Of a stretch of 64,000 nucleotides of DNA, positions 25,642 to 35,277 are shown in pieces. Positions within the stretch are counted from its first letter, which is position 1; every line of letters starts with the position of its first letter. Below the pieces are notes generated by a model. The model searched no databases. It was not told the origin of the DNA and saw nothing but the letters and a program-made list of their open reading frames with translations. The position numbers and the translations under genes are program-made. The stretch is taken from the NCBI GenBank assembly GCA_943332615.1, contig CALQQB010000003.1:124001-188000 (forward strand). The letters run 5' to 3'. The DNA comes from Phenylobacterium deserti. Its GTDB lineage: Bacteria > Pseudomonadota > Alphaproteobacteria > Caulobacterales > Caulobacteraceae.

Positions 25642-27234
25642 TCACATCCTGAAGACGCCGAAGCGCGTCTCGGGGATCGGCGCGTTCAGCGAAGCGGAGA
25701 TGGACAGACCCAAGACGTCGCGGGTCTGGGCGGGGTCGATGATGCCGTCGTCCCAGAGGCGCGCCGTGGCGAAATAGGGGTTGCCCTCCTCCTCGTAGCG
25801 CTGGCGCACCGGGGCCTTGAAGGCTTCCTCCTCGGCTGGGGTCCATTTGTCGGAGTCGCGGTGGACGGTGGCCAGGACCGAGGCGGCCTGCTCGCCGCCC
25901 ATCACCGAGATGCGGCTGTTGGGCCAGGTCCACAGGAAGCGCGGGGAATAGGCGCGGCCGCACATGCCGTAGTTGCCGGCCCCGAACGAGCCGCCGATCA
26001 GGACCGTGAACTTCGGAACCTCGGCGGAGGCGACGGCGGTGACCAGCTTGGCCCCGTCCTTGGCGATGCCGCCGGCCTCATAGCGGCCGCCGACCATGAA
26101 GCCGGAGATGTTCTGCAGGAACACCAGCGGGATCTTGCGCTTGCAGGCCAGCTCGATGAAATGAGCGCCCTTCAGCGCGCTCTCGGAGAACAGCACGCCG
26201 TTGTTGGCCAGGATGGCGACGGGATAGCCCCAGATGCGCGCGAAACCGCAGACCAGGGTCGTACCGTACAGCGCCTTGAACTCGTCGAAACGCGACCCGT
26301 CGACCACCCGGGCGATCACCTCGCGCACGTCGTAGGGCGCCCGCACGTCGGTGGGGACGACGCCGTAGAGCTCCTCCGGGTCGAAGGCTGGCGGCTCCGG
26401 CTCGGCCATTGTCATCTCGTGGGTCTTGGTGGTGTTCAGGTTGGCGACGATGCGGCGCACGATGGTCAGCGCGTGCTCGTCGTCCTCGGCCACGTGGTCG
26501 GCCACGCCGGAGCGGCGGCCGTGGGTGTCGGCCCCGCCCAGTTCCTCAGCGGTGATGATCTCACCAGTGGCGGCCTTCACCAGCGGCGGTCCGCCTAGGA
26601 AGATGGTCCCCTGACCGCGCACGATGATGGTCTCGTCGCTCATGGCCGGGACGTAGGCGCCGCCGGCCGTGCAGGAGCCCATGACGCAGGCGATCTGGGC
26701 GATGCCCTCCGCGCTCATCCGCGCCTGGTTGTAGAAGATGCGCCCGAAGTGGTCGCGGTCGGGGAACACCTCGGCCTGGTGCGGCAGGTTCGCGCCGCCG
26801 CTATCGACGAGATAGACGCACGGCAGGCGGTTCTGCAGGGCGATCTCCTGCGCCCGCAGGTGCTTCTTCACGGTCAACGGGAAATAGGCCCCGCCCTTCA
26901 CCGTGGCGTCGTTGGCGATGATCAGCACCTCGCGGCCGGACACGCGGCCGATGCCGGTGATCACGCCGGCGGCTGGGGCCTCGTCGTCATAGAGACCGTT
27001 GGCGGTGAGCGACCCCACCTCCAGGAACGGCGCGCCCGGGTCCAGCAGGCGCATCACCCGGTCCCGTGGCAGCAGTTTGCCGCGGCTCACATGGCGCTGG
27101 CGGCTGCCTTCCGGCCCGCCCAGCGCGGCCTGGCCGACGCGCTCGCGCAGCTCATCGACGAGCGCCCGGTTGACCTTGGCATTGGCGGCGAAGGCGGCGC
27201 CTGACACATCGAGCGCACTTGCGAGTTTCCTCAT
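25642..27234 (-). CDS. Acyl-CoA carboxylase beta subunit (carboxyltransferase), MCC-type
   Basis: A 530-residue carboxyltransferase with N and C crotonase-like domains. '[28 protein letters not shown]' near the N terminus, '[16 protein letters not shown]' and '[24 protein letters not shown]' are the conserved features of the 3-methylcrotonyl-CoA / geranyl-CoA carboxylase beta group. It transfers carboxyl from carboxybiotin to a branched unsaturated acyl-CoA. The gene lies eight bases after the acyl-CoA ligase stop and five bases before the alpha subunit, in one operon. The leucine and acyclic-terpene versions cannot be separated by eye. Confidence 0.93.
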   Translation of the reverse strand: MRKLASALDVSGAAFAANAKVNRALVDELRERVGQAALGGPEGSRQRHVSRGKLLPRDRVMRLLDPGAPFLEVGSLTANGLYDDEAPAAGVITGIGRVSGREVLIIANDATVKGGAYFPLTVKKHLRAQEIALQNRLPCVYLVDSGGANLPHQAEVFPDRDHFGRIFYNQARMSAEGIAQIACVMGSCTAGGAYVPAMSDETIIVRGQGTIFLGGPPLVKAATGEIITAEELGGADTHGRRSGVADHVAEDDEHALTIVRRIVANLNTTKTHEMTMAEPEPPAFDPEELYGVVPTDVRAPYDVREVIARVVDGSRFDEFKALYGTTLVCGFARIWGYPVAILANNGVLFSESALKGAHFIELACKRKIPLVFLQNISGFMVGGRYEAGGIAKDGAKLVTAVASAEVPKFTVLIGGSFGAGNYGMCGRAYSPRFLWTWPNSRISVMGGEQAASVLATVHRDSDKWTPAEEEAFKAPVRQRYEEEGNPYFATARLWDDGIIDPAQTRDVLGLSISASLNAPIPETRFGVFRM

Positions 27235-27242
27235 GTCGCGGC

Positions 27243-28898
27243 CTAGGCCGTCTTTTCCAGCATGAGGTCAAGTTCTGCGATCATGGCCTCCCGCATGGCG
27301 AACTTCTGCACCTTCCCGGTGACCGTCGTGGGGAAGCCTTCCACGAAACGGATGTGGCGTGGAATCTTGTAGTGGGCGATCTGGTCGCGACAGAAGTCTC
27401 GCACCGCCTGATCGGCCAGGGTGTGGCCGACCTTAAGCACGATCCAGGCGCACAGTTCCTCACCGTATTTCGTGTCCGGAATGCCGATCACCTGAACGTC
27501 CTGGATCGCCGGGTGGCCGTACAGGAACTCCTCGATCTCGCGGGGATAGATGTTCTCGCCGCCGCGGATGACCATGTCCTTGATCCGGCCCACGACATTG
27601 CCGTAGCCGTCGTCATCGATCACGCCCAGGTCGCCGGTGTGCATCCAGCCGGAGGCGTCGATTGACTCCGCCGTTCGTTCGGGGTCGCCCCAGTAGCCCA
27701 GCATCACCGAATAGCCCCGGGTGCAGATCTCGCCCGTCTCGCCACGCGGCACGATGCGTCCGTCGGTGTCCACCACCTTGACCTCCAGGTGCGCCTGCAC
27801 GCGGCCGACGGTGGAGACACGGCGTTCCAGGCTGTCCTCCGTGTTGGTCTGGAAGCTGACCGGCGAGGTCTCGGTCATGCCGTAGACGTTGGTCACCTGG
27901 CCCATGTGCATCCTATCGATCACCTGGCGCATCACTTCGATGGGACAGGGCGAGCCGCCCATCGCGCCGGTGCGCAGGCAAGTCAGGTCGTAGCGATCGA
28001 AGTCCGGCTGGCCCAGCATGGCGATGAACATGGTCGGCACTCCGAACAGGGCGACGCAACGCTCGGCGTCCACGGCCTGGAGCGCGGCGGCGGGGTCGAA
28101 CCCTTCGCTGGGGTAGACCATGGTCGCCGCGCGCGTCACGCAGCCCAGATTGCCGATCACCATGCCAAAGCAGTGGTAGAGCGGCACCGGGATGCAGACC
28201 TTGTCCCCGGCCTGCAGCTTCATGGCCTCGCCGGTGAAGAAGCCGTTGTTGAGGATGTTGTGGTGGCTGAGCGTGGCGCCCTTCGGAAATCCTGTGGTGC
28301 CGCTCGTGAACTGAATGTTGATCGCGTCGTCGAACTGCAGCGTCGGGCCAATTTCGGCCAGCCGGGCGCGATCGGCGCGCTTGGCGGTGTTTTCAATGTG
28401 CGGGAAGCTTTGGCAGCCCCGGTGCGGGTCGTCGCCGATGGTGATCACCGCCTCGACGGTCGGCAGCCGGCCGCCCTCGCGCAGCTCGCGCACCATGGCG
28501 AGATATTCGCTCGACCTGTGGCGGACCGCGATGACCAGAGCTTTGCAGTCCACCTTGTTGATCGCGTACTCGGCCTCGGTCAGACGGTAGGCTGGATTAA
28601 TGTTGACCAGGATCAGCCCGGCCTTGGCGGTGGCGAACTGGGTGACCGCCCACTCCGCGCAGTTGGGCGCCCAGATACCGATCCGGTCGCCGGGCGCCAG
28701 GCCCAGAGCGATCAGCCCGGCGGCGAAGGCGTCAACGCGGGCCTTCAACTGCCCATAGGTCCAGCGGACCCCCTGATGGCGCGAGATCAGCGCAAGGCGG
28801 TCGGGATGCTCCGCGCAGGTCTCGTCGAACAGAGCGCCGATCGTCTTGCCGATCAGCGGCTGCGTGCTGGCGCCGTGCACGTAGCTGAGTTGACTCAC
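27243..28898 (-). CDS. Acyl-CoA synthetase (AMP-binding, ANL superfamily)
   Basis: A 551-residue acyl-CoA ligase that forms acyl-AMP and then acyl-CoA. The P-loop [11 protein letters not shown] and the later YGMTE and '[34 protein letters not shown]' motifs are intact, and the C-terminal lysine lies in TVTGKVQK. The start is a GTG with GGAGGA seven bases upstream. It resembles medium-chain fatty-acyl-CoA synthases of the FadD3/AtuH kind. As first gene of the operon it would activate the acid that the carboxylase and the divergent dehydrogenase and hydratase then process. Confidence 0.92.
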   Translation of the reverse strand: MSQLSYVHGASTQPLIGKTIGALFDETCAEHPDRLALISRHQGVRWTYGQLKARVDAFAAGLIALGLAPGDRIGIWAPNCAEWAVTQFATAKAGLILVNINPAYRLTEAEYAINKVDCKALVIAVRHRSSEYLAMVRELREGGRLPTVEAVITIGDDPHRGCQSFPHIENTAKRADRARLAEIGPTLQFDDAINIQFTSGTTGFPKGATLSHHNILNNGFFTGEAMKLQAGDKVCIPVPLYHCFGMVIGNLGCVTRAATMVYPSEGFDPAAALQAVDAERCVALFGVPTMFIAMLGQPDFDRYDLTCLRTGAMGGSPCPIEVMRQVIDRMHMGQVTNVYGMTETSPVSFQTNTEDSLERRVSTVGRVQAHLEVKVVDTDGRIVPRGETGEICTRGYSVMLGYWGDPERTAESIDASGWMHTGDLGVIDDDGYGNVVGRIKDMVIRGGENIYPREIEEFLYGHPAIQDVQVIGIPDTKYGEELCAWIVLKVGHTLADQAVRDFCRDQIAHYKIPRHIRFVEGFPTTVTGKVQKFAMREAMIAELDLMLEKTA

Positions 28899-28986
28899 CT
28901 TGCGTCCTCCCTGGACTGCTCGTTGACGTGGAGATGACCACCTTTGGCGGTCGATCTCCAGTCCCGTGCATGGCAAAGAGACCGGC

Positions 28987-30138
28987 GTGAGCAACGAAAC
29001 CTTCCCAGAGATCCGCGAAGCCGTCCGCAAGCTGTGCGCGCGATTTCCCGGCGGCTACTGGCGCGCGCTGGATCGGGAGCGGGCCTATCCGACCGACTTC
29101 GTTACCGCATTGACCCAGGCGGGGTTCCTGTCGGTGCTCATTCCCGAGGAGTTTGGCGGGTCGGGCCTGGGACTGGCGGCGGCCACGGCCGTGCTGGAGG
29201 AGATCCACCGGAGCGGCTGCAATGGCGGCGCCTGCCACGCCCAGATGTACACCATGGGCACGGTGTTGCGGCACGGCACGCCGGCGCAGAAAGAAGCCTA
29301 TCTCCCGAAGGTGGCCAGCGGGGAGCTGCGCCTGCAGGCTTTCGGCGTCACTGAGCCGGACGCTGGCACCGACACCACCCGCATCACCACCTTCGCCAGG
29401 AAGGTCGGCGACAACTACGTCGTCAACGGCCGCAAGCTGTGGATCAGCCGCGCCGAGCACTCCGACCTGATGGTCCTGCTCTGCCGCACGTCGGCCCGCG
29501 ACGAGGCGAAGACATCGGCCGGCATGAGCGTGTTGCTGGTCGATATGCGGATGGCTGTGGGCAACGGCCTGACCATCACGCCGGTCCGCACCATGCTCAA
29601 CCATGCCACGACCGAGCTGCTGTTCGAGGACCTGGAAGTCCCGACCGCGAACCTGGTGGGCGATGAAGGCAAGGGCTTCAAATATATCCTGGATGGGATG
29701 AACGCCGAGCGGATCCTGATCGCGGCCGAGTGCATCGGCGATGCGAAGTTCTTCATCGACCGCGCCAGCCAGTACGCCAAGGACCGCGTCGTGTTCGGCC
29801 GCCCGATCGGGGAGAACCAGGGCGTGCAGTTCCCGCTGGCCCGCGCCCATGTGCAGATGACCGCCGCCAGCCTGATGGTCGATAAGGCGGCCGCCATGTT
29901 CGAAGCTGGCGAGCCCTGCGGCACCGAAGCCAACATGGCTAAGCTGGTGGCCTCCGAAGCCAGCTGGTTCGCTGCAGACATGTGCCTGCAGACCCATGGC
30001 GGTTTCGGCTTCGCCGAGGAGTACGACATCGAACGCAAGTTCCGGGAAACCCGCCTCTACCAGGTGGCCCCGATCTCCACGAACCTCATCCTCAGCCATG
30101 TGGCCACCCACGTGCTGGGCCAGCCGAAGAGCTTTTGA
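28987..30138 (+). CDS. Acyl-CoA dehydrogenase, isovaleryl-CoA-type active site
   Basis: A 383-residue flavoenzyme with the usual ACAD motifs ('[15 protein letters not shown]', '[14 protein letters not shown]', '[20 protein letters not shown]'). At the place where medium- and short-chain enzymes have the catalytic Glu (Y-E-G-T) this protein has Gln359 (RLYQVAP). A glutamate is instead present at Glu241 in GMNAERIL, the position used by isovaleryl-CoA and long-chain dehydrogenases, which suggests a branched substrate. The start is the GTG giving [12 protein letters not shown]; an ATG at 28966 is possible. It is divergent from the ligase-carboxylase operon and directly upstream of the hydratase. 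Confidence 0.92.
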   Translation: MSNETFPEIREAVRKLCARFPGGYWRALDRERAYPTDFVTALTQAGFLSVLIPEEFGGSGLGLAAATAVLEEIHRSGCNGGACHAQMYTMGTVLRHGTPAQKEAYLPKVASGELRLQAFGVTEPDAGTDTTRITTFARKVGDNYVVNGRKLWISRAEHSDLMVLLCRTSARDEAKTSAGMSVLLVDMRMAVGNGLTITPVRTMLNHATTELLFEDLEVPTANLVGDEGKGFKYILDGMNAERILIAAECIGDAKFFIDRASQYAKDRVVFGRPIGENQGVQFPLARAHVQMTAASLMVDKAAAMFEAGEPCGTEANMAKLVASEASWFAADMCLQTHGGFGFAEEYDIERKFRETRLYQVAPISTNLILSHVATHVLGQPKSF

Positions 30139-30921
30139 GTGACCTACGAAACCATCAAGCTCGAAGACCTTGCCCCCGGTGTCGCGGCGGTCACCTTCAA
30201 CCGGCCGGATGTGGCCAATGCACTGTCGACCCAGATGGGCCACGAGCTGCTGGAAGCCTGGACCACGCTTGGCGCGCGGGCCGATCTGCGCTGTGTGATC
30301 CTGCGCGGAGAGGGCAAGCATTTCCAGGCCGGCGCCGACCTGCGCGAGCGCAACGGCATGACCGATGAGGCCTGGGCCGCACAGCACAAGGTGTTCGAGG
30401 ACTTCGGCCAGGCCCAGCTGGCCTGTCCGGTCCCGGTGATCGCCGCCGTCCAGGGCGCGGCCATGGGCGGGGGCTGTGAGATGACGCTGCTCTGCGACTT
30501 CGCCTATGCCGCCGAGGGCGCGCGGTTCGGTCTGCCTGAAGCCGGGCTGGGAATCATGCCGGGTCTGGGCGGCACCCAGCTGCTGACCCGTGCGGTCGGG
30601 CCCCGCCGGGCGCTGGAGATCATGACCAGCGCTGCCCCGATCTCGGCCGAGAAGGCCTTGGACTACGGCATCGTCAACGGTGTGGTGGCCCCCGAGGTGC
30701 TGATGGACACGGTGCTGGCCGTCGCCGTCCAGATCGCCAGCCGCGCGCCGCTATCGGTGCGGGGCCTCAAGCGCGTGGTGAACGGGGGCCTGGATCTCAA
30801 TCTCAAGGCGGCGATGGAACTGGAGCTGGCCACCTACTACCAGCTGTTCGTCACCGCCGACCGCCGCGAAGGCGTCGCCAGCTTCAACGAGAAGCGGACG
30901 CCGATGTTCAAGGGAGAGTAG
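30139..30921 (+). CDS. Enoyl-CoA hydratase/isomerase family protein
   Basis: A 260-residue crotonase-fold enzyme whose GTG start follows the dehydrogenase stop with no gap. Both catalytic glutamates of true hydratases are present, in GGGCEMTLLCD and in LPEAGLGIMPGLGGTQ, and the CoA-binding loop is HFQAGADLRE. It probably hydrates the product of the dehydrogenase or of the carboxylase; in liu and atu clusters the corresponding enzyme is methylglutaconyl-CoA or isohexenylglutaconyl-CoA hydratase. A lyase to finish such a route is not in this window. Confidence 0.92.
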   Translation: MTYETIKLEDLAPGVAAVTFNRPDVANALSTQMGHELLEAWTTLGARADLRCVILRGEGKHFQAGADLRERNGMTDEAWAAQHKVFEDFGQAQLACPVPVIAAVQGAAMGGGCEMTLLCDFAYAAEGARFGLPEAGLGIMPGLGGTQLLTRAVGPRRALEIMTSAAPISAEKALDYGIVNGVVAPEVLMDTVLAVAVQIASRAPLSVRGLKRVVNGGLDLNLKAAMELELATYYQLFVTADRREGVASFNEKRTPMFKGE

Positions 30922-30991
30922 CTAGGGCCGCCTGGGAAAGAGCCTTAACGTCAAGGGAGATGGCGACAAGCCAGATCGACCGTCCAGCGCT

Positions 30992-31735
30992 TCAGAGTCT
31001 GGGCTTGCGCGCCAACATGCCGATCGGAAGCGCAACGCCGACCCGCTTTCGGCTGAACGCCCCGTCACGCTCCAAGTGATCCAAGATGACGGTTGCCACG
31101 TCTTCGTAGGTTATGGTGAGTTGAGGAATGCGCCGAATGAAGGCGATGGACTGCACGATCCTGGGCAGTCTGAGGCCAACCGCCGTGGGTGGTTCGCACG
31201 GCCAGGTGTCGATTGATGTCCGCAAACCCAGGTGCGCTCGACCGTTCGCCGCCGCCATGAGCGGACCAGGGCAAAGCATCGACCAATCCAGCGCCGTTTC
31301 GGAGACGGTCCGAAAGTTCGTGCGATGCGCCTCAAACACCTTGGGAATGAGGGGGAGATCCAAGGTCATGACGTCGCTGCCTGGCACGGTTAGGGCCCCC
31401 GCACCGCCGAACAGCCAGAAGCGTCCCCCAGGGCCTAGCGTCTTGTTCGCCGTTTGAACCACGGTCTGTACGAGGCGCGGAAACGCCGGCCCATCGCTTG
31501 TGTTTCCCGCAGCATTGATGACGACGTCATGGCCAATCATCTGCGCAGCCAGCGCGGCTTCGTCATCCAGACCGCCCTCCAGGATCGTCAGCAACGGAGG
31601 TGCCGGTCCGGCGAACTGCGCCTGAAGTTTGGAACCGTTGCGCGCCAGGGCAGTCACACTGTGACCACGCGACAGCGCCAAATCAAGCAACCTCTTGCCG
31701 CTGTTGCCCGTGCCGCCAAGGATGAAGAGTTTCAT
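30992..31735 (-). CDS. NAD(P)H-binding protein, NmrA-like atypical SDR
   Basis: A 247-residue Rossmann protein opening 'MKLFILGGTGNSGKRLLDLAL', the G-x-x-G-x-x-G dinucleotide motif of atypical SDRs, followed by 'GHSVTALARN'. The Y-x-x-x-K catalytic pair of classical SDRs is not evident, so it fits the NmrA/YwnB group, which includes flavin/quinone reductases and redox sensors. Its ATG overlaps the TetR stop (ATGA), so it forms an operon with that regulator. Codon use is less GC-biased than in flanking housekeeping genes. Confidence 0.85.
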   Translation of the reverse strand: MKLFILGGTGNSGKRLLDLALSRGHSVTALARNGSKLQAQFAGPAPPLLTILEGGLDDEAALAAQMIGHDVVINAAGNTSDGPAFPRLVQTVVQTANKTLGPGGRFWLFGGAGALTVPGSDVMTLDLPLIPKVFEAHRTNFRTVSETALDWSMLCPGPLMAAANGRAHLGLRTSIDTWPCEPPTAVGLRLPRIVQSIAFIRRIPQLTITYEDVATVILDHLERDGAFSRKRVGVALPIGMLARKPRL

Positions 31736-32400
31736 GTTGCTGGGTCCTCATCGCGTTCAAGATCGGCCGCCACCGATGCCGCAAGATGAGCCGTGTGTGC
31801 GGGGTCAGCGCCTAGTCCCCTCAACGCCAGGATCAGAAGGCTCTGAACCTGCGCGGCCACGACCGCGCGCGAGGACGCTTCCGACAAGGCAGAGACCATC
31901 GCCATCTGGCAGACGCCCAACCAGAACATCACACCGGTTGCCTCAACCTCGGCGTTCAACAAGCCGGCCGAAATACAGGCGGCGACGTCGTCGTTCAGTC
32001 CCCGGTTAAGGGGATGGGTTTGCGAGGTGGCACCTCCGCCCATACCCTGAAGCATCACCTTGGCTCGTTTTGGACTGCCCAGGGCGAACTGGACGCCGAT
32101 CCGGAGGCCTCCGACGAGGCGTTCAAGAGGGTTGGTGACGTTCCTGCTGGCCAGCTCGACCCGCTGTTCCAGATCCTGACGTATGTCAGCGGCGACCGAC
32201 TCGGCGAACACCTGCTTATCTTCGAAGTGGTTGAAAAAACTGCCCTTGGCGACCCCGGCCGCGGTGACGATAGCGTCGATCGGAATGGCGTCGATGGGCC
32301 GCTGGGCGAGCAGGTCGAGCCCTGCGTCCAGGATCGCCCGCCGCGTCCGCTCGCCGCGTCCCATAGACTTCGAATTTTCTCTTGAAGTGAGATTGACCAT
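31732..32400 (-). CDS. TetR family transcriptional regulator
   Basis: A 222-residue one-component repressor. The N-terminal HTH is at about residues 37-62 ('IPIDAIVTAAGVAKGSFFNHFEDKQ'), and the C-terminal ligand domain follows. An alternative start at Met13 (32364) would leave only 12 residues before the first conserved helix. It is divergent from the extradiol-dioxygenase-like gene. Two palindromic sites of the form TTGACCA-n3-AGTCA lie in the 57-base gap, one over its own start codon, so it probably represses both directions. Confidence 0.9.
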   Translation of the reverse strand: MVNLTSRENSKSMGRGERTRRAILDAGLDLLAQRPIDAIPIDAIVTAAGVAKGSFFNHFEDKQVFAESVAADIRQDLEQRVELASRNVTNPLERLVGGLRIGVQFALGSPKRAKVMLQGMGGGATSQTHPLNRGLNDDVAACISAGLLNAEVEATGVMFWLGVCQMAMVSALSEASSRAVVAAQVQSLLILALRGLGADPAHTAHLAASVAADLERDEDPAT

Positions 32401-32407
32401 TTAGTCA
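32393..32407. promoter_or_regulatory. Putative TetR operator 1
   Basis: TTGACCATTTAGTCA, an inverted repeat TGAC-n6-GTCA, covers the start codon of the tetR gene. It shares 12 of 15 bases with the second site 27 bases away. Binding here would block initiation of the regulator's own message. Confidence 0.6.
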
Positions 32408-32419
32408 TTTTGATCCAAG

Positions 32420-32435
32420 TTGACCAGACAGTCAA
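32420..32435. promoter_or_regulatory. Putative TetR operator 2
   Basis: TTGACCAGACAGTCAA, a 16-base inverted repeat (TTGAC-n6-GTCAA), lies 21 bases upstream of the dioxygenase-like ATG. Its position suits repression of the rightward VOC-FAH operon. Confidence 0.65.
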
Positions 32436-32456
32436 GATTTTACGAGGACGCGATCC

Positions 32457-33380
32457 ATGAGTCACATCCGCGTGGAGGACATTGCGTTCGTGCGCTTCAG
32501 CGCACCCGATTTGGAGGCCATGGCGACGTTTGTCCGCGCCTTCGGACTTGAGTGCGATAGCCCTGCGCAGGCGCGGCTCTATGCGCGCGGTTGGGGACCG
32601 TCGCCCTTTCTGCACGCCACCGAGCTCGGCGACCCTGGATTCCGGGCGCTGGGGTTGCGAGCCGTCAACCTAGACGACCTTGTCCACCTTGCAGACACCA
32701 CAGGCCGCCCTTTGGAGGACTTCGATGCGCCGGGTGGGGGCAAGGTTGTCCGACTGACGGACCCCGACGGATATCTGATCGAAGTCGTCGCCGGGCAAAG
32801 CCCCATCCCATCAAGCGCAGTTCAGGTTGAGGAACCGCGCAACGACGCCCGCAACAAATCCCGGTTGCGCCGCCCGGTCCGGCTGAAGCCGGGCCCGTCC
32901 CACATTCAGCGGATCGGGCATTGCGTTCTCGGAGTTTCCGACTTCCGAAGGTCCGAGACTTGGTACAAGTCGCACTTTGGGTTCCTGACCTCGGACGAAG
33001 TGGAGATGGCGCCCGGCGCTGCGATGGGTGCGTTCCTGCGCTGTGATCGGGGCGCTGCGCCCAGCGACCACCACACCTTGGCGCTGATGCAGTTGCCCGC
33101 CGGCCCCGGATTTGCCCACGCCGCCTTCGAGGTGGCCGACTTCGATGACTTGATGCTCGGGCATACCCACCTGGCTGAAACGGGACGCTACACCCACGTC
33201 AGGGGCGTTGGGCGACACATCCTGGGCAGCCAGATCTTCGACTATTGGCAAGACCCCTGGGGCCACGAAGTCGAACACTGGACGGACGGCGACCTGTTCA
33301 CCGCCGACGATGCGCCCAACGTCGCGAGCCTGGTGGACCTTGTGGGCGCGCAGTGGGGCAAACCTATCTTCGCCAGCTAA
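32457..33380 (+). CDS. VOC family extradiol-dioxygenase-like protein
   Basis: A 307-residue two-module vicinal-oxygen-chelate protein, the size of 2,3-dihydroxybiphenyl 1,2-dioxygenases. The metal triad expected in the C-terminal module is present: His155 (RIGHCVLGV), His221 (FAHAAFEV) and Glu273 (GHEVEHWTDGD). The N-terminal module (1-115) lacks ligands, as in type I extradiol enzymes. It should cleave a catechol-like ring using Fe(II) or Mn(II). It sits upstream of an FAH-family hydrolase, a common pair in meta-cleavage routes, and downstream of TetR operators. Confidence 0.88.
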   Translation: MSHIRVEDIAFVRFSAPDLEAMATFVRAFGLECDSPAQARLYARGWGPSPFLHATELGDPGFRALGLRAVNLDDLVHLADTTGRPLEDFDAPGGGKVVRLTDPDGYLIEVVAGQSPIPSSAVQVEEPRNDARNKSRLRRPVRLKPGPSHIQRIGHCVLGVSDFRRSETWYKSHFGFLTSDEVEMAPGAAMGAFLRCDRGAAPSDHHTLALMQLPAGPGFAHAAFEVADFDDLMLGHTHLAETGRYTHVRGVGRHILGSQIFDYWQDPWGHEVEHWTDGDLFTADDAPNVASLVDLVGAQWGKPIFAS

Positions 33381-33397
33381 CCTCGGAGACACTCGCC

Positions 33398-34237
33398 ATG
33401 AAACTTGCGACCTATCGTGACGGCGGCGTCGCCAAAACCGGGATCATCGTGGGTGATCAACTGATCGATACTGGGCTTTCCCAGTCCATGATCGCGTTGA
33501 TTGCAGACTGGACGAACCTACGCCCCAAACTTGAAGCCGCCGCCGCTAGCGGCTCAAGCTCTCCCCTTGATCCTGCCAACCTTTGCGCGCCAGTTCCGCG
33601 TCCAGGAAAGATCTTCGCGATCGGGCTCAACTACGCGGACCACATCGCCGAGTCGAAGGTTGAGACGCCCAAAGACCAGATCTGGTTCGCAAAGGCGAGC
33701 ACGTCGGCCAACGGGCCGTATGATCCAATCCTGGTCGGCAGAACGGGTCCTTATGTGGACTATGAGGCCGAACTGGTCGTGGTGATCGGCAAGGCTGGCA
33801 AACACATTCCAGCGGACCGCGCCCACGAGCACGTCTTCGGCTACTGCGTTGGCAATGATGTTACCGAGCGGTCATGGCAGCATCGAACGCACCAGTGGAC
33901 GCTCGGCAAATCGTTCGACACTCACGGTCCGTTCGGACCCTGGATCACCACGTCTGATGAGGTCAGCGATCCTCACGCTTTGGACATCCAGTGCCTCGTG
34001 AATGGGGACGTGCGCCAGGCCTCCAACACCCGCCACCTGGTGTTCAACGTCTGGGAGCAGATCGCGCATCTCTCCCAGGCGATGACGCTTGAGGCGGGCG
34101 ATGTCATATTCACCGGAACGCCGGGCGGCATCGGCGCGGCGATGAAGCCGCCAAAGTTCCTCAAGGCGGGGGATGTATTGCGGACGGAGATCGCAGGCCT
34201 CGGCGTGCTTGAGGCGACTCTAGAGGCCGAGGCCTGA
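33398..34237 (+). CDS. Fumarylacetoacetate hydrolase family protein
   Basis: A 279-residue FAH-domain enzyme. 'KIFAIGLNYADHIAE' (71-85) opens the catalytic domain, the metal ligands include Glu123 and Glu125 in DYEAELV and an Asp in GYCVGNDVTERS, and 'GDVIFTGTPGGIG' is near the C terminus. Relatives hydrolyse or decarboxylate ring-cleavage products (acylpyruvases, 2-hydroxyhepta-2,4-diene-1,7-dioate isomerase, ureidoglycolate-lyase-like). The ATG is preceded by CGGAGA. It follows the dioxygenase-like gene by 17 bases, so the two make a two-step ring-cleavage unit. Confidence 0.9.
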   Translation: MKLATYRDGGVAKTGIIVGDQLIDTGLSQSMIALIADWTNLRPKLEAAAASGSSSPLDPANLCAPVPRPGKIFAIGLNYADHIAESKVETPKDQIWFAKASTSANGPYDPILVGRTGPYVDYEAELVVVIGKAGKHIPADRAHEHVFGYCVGNDVTERSWQHRTHQWTLGKSFDTHGPFGPWITTSDEVSDPHALDIQCLVNGDVRQASNTRHLVFNVWEQIAHLSQAMTLEAGDVIFTGTPGGIGAAMKPPKFLKAGDVLRTEIAGLGVLEATLEAEA

Positions 34238-34278
34238 CAATATCGCGGCGGCGGGAACTTCGATCAAGCCGGGCGCCT

Positions 34279-34299
34279 AAGTCCGCAAAGTTCGGACTT
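34279..34299. repeat. Small inverted repeat in the gap after the FAH gene
   Basis: AAGTCCG (34279-34285) and CGGACTT (34293-34299) form a perfect 7-bp stem with a 7-base loop. No T-run follows on either side, so it is not a clear terminator. Confidence 0.5.
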
Positions 34300-34383
34300 C
34301 CCGGATTCAAACAAACCCAAACATGCATTTAGCTTGGCTAGCCTCGCGGGTCGACGTTAGGGTCTTGGTCAAGGAGCCACCCC

Positions 34384-35234
34384 ATGATCCGAGGCGGTCG
34401 CCCTTATCTCGAAGTCCGCACTGAACCTGCGCCGCCCGAGAGCGGCCAGCTCGAACGCGAGGGCTATACGTCATCCGGGGCCTCCTGAGCCCCGACGAGA
34501 TCGCTGAGCTGCGGCGCGAGATCGGCGAGATCTTCGAGCGCGACCCGCCCGACGAACGTGGCCCGCGACCGCCCGAAGACGCGGCCATGTTCCGCTACGC
34601 CATGCTCAACCGCAGCGCCGCCGCCCAGCGCGCCTGCGCGAACCCGCGCTTGTTGACGGTGATCGAGCCGCTGCTGGGCGAGGACTGCCACGTGATCGCC
34701 AACACCGCCTGGCGCAATCCGGCCGGCCACCCGGGCAGCCACGGCGGCCAGAACTGGCACATTGACGCCGGGCCGCACGTGCCGCTGCCCGAAGGCGTGA
34801 CCTGGCCCGCCGAGATTCCGCACCCGGTGTTCGCCCTGGGCGTCCACATCTACCTGCAGGACTGCGCGATCGAGGACGGATCCACCGGCGTGATCCCCGG
34901 TAGCCACCTGTCGGGCCGGCCGCCGCCGAAGGGCCGACACCTGGACGACGAGCTGGAGTATGGGGGCCGGGGCGTGATGCCGCTAATCGTCAGGGTGGGC
35001 GACGCGGGCCTGTTCGTTTCCGACATCTGGCACCGGCGGATGCCGACCCGGGACGGCGATCACGGCCGGTTCTTCCTGCAGGTCCACTACGGTCGCCGCG
35101 ACATCGCCCAGCGGCTCCTGACCACCGCCGACGTCAACCAACTGTCCGCTGAGGCCATCGCCCGGGCCGAGGCCGGCAGCGAACGCGAGCGCCGGGTCGT
35201 GGGCCTGCACCCGGCCTTCTTCTACGACGGCTAA
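34384..35234 (+). pseudogene. Phytanoyl-CoA dioxygenase family gene with a one-base frameshift
   Basis: The 3' part encodes a Fe(II)/2-oxoglutarate oxygenase with metal motif H-x-D in WHIDAGPH, a distal histidine in SDIWHRRMP and 'VHIYLQDCAIEDGSTGVIPGSHLSGRPP', typical of the PhyH family. The ATG at 34384 opens a frame reading MIRGGRPYLEVR...LEREGYTSSGAS that stops at codon 35. One base inserted near 34470 (TATACG-TCATCC) would restore '..EREGYTxIRGLLSPDEIAELRREIGEIFERDPP..' and join the downstream frame. Either a recent mutation or a sequencing error has broken it. A 215-residue protein could start at the internal ATG 34587 but would lack about 68 N-terminal residues. The ligands are intact, so the decay, if real, is recent. 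Confidence 0.8.
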
Positions 35235-35277
35235 GGCAGGACTGGAGGGGACGCGCGACTGCGCATAGCCTCCCCCC

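Noticed and set aside
28732..30387. Long minus-strand open frame over the acyl-CoA dehydrogenase gene (551 codons)
   Set aside because: It is the antisense mirror of a complete dehydrogenase and hydratase; no recognisable family, and His/Gln/Gly-rich shadow composition.
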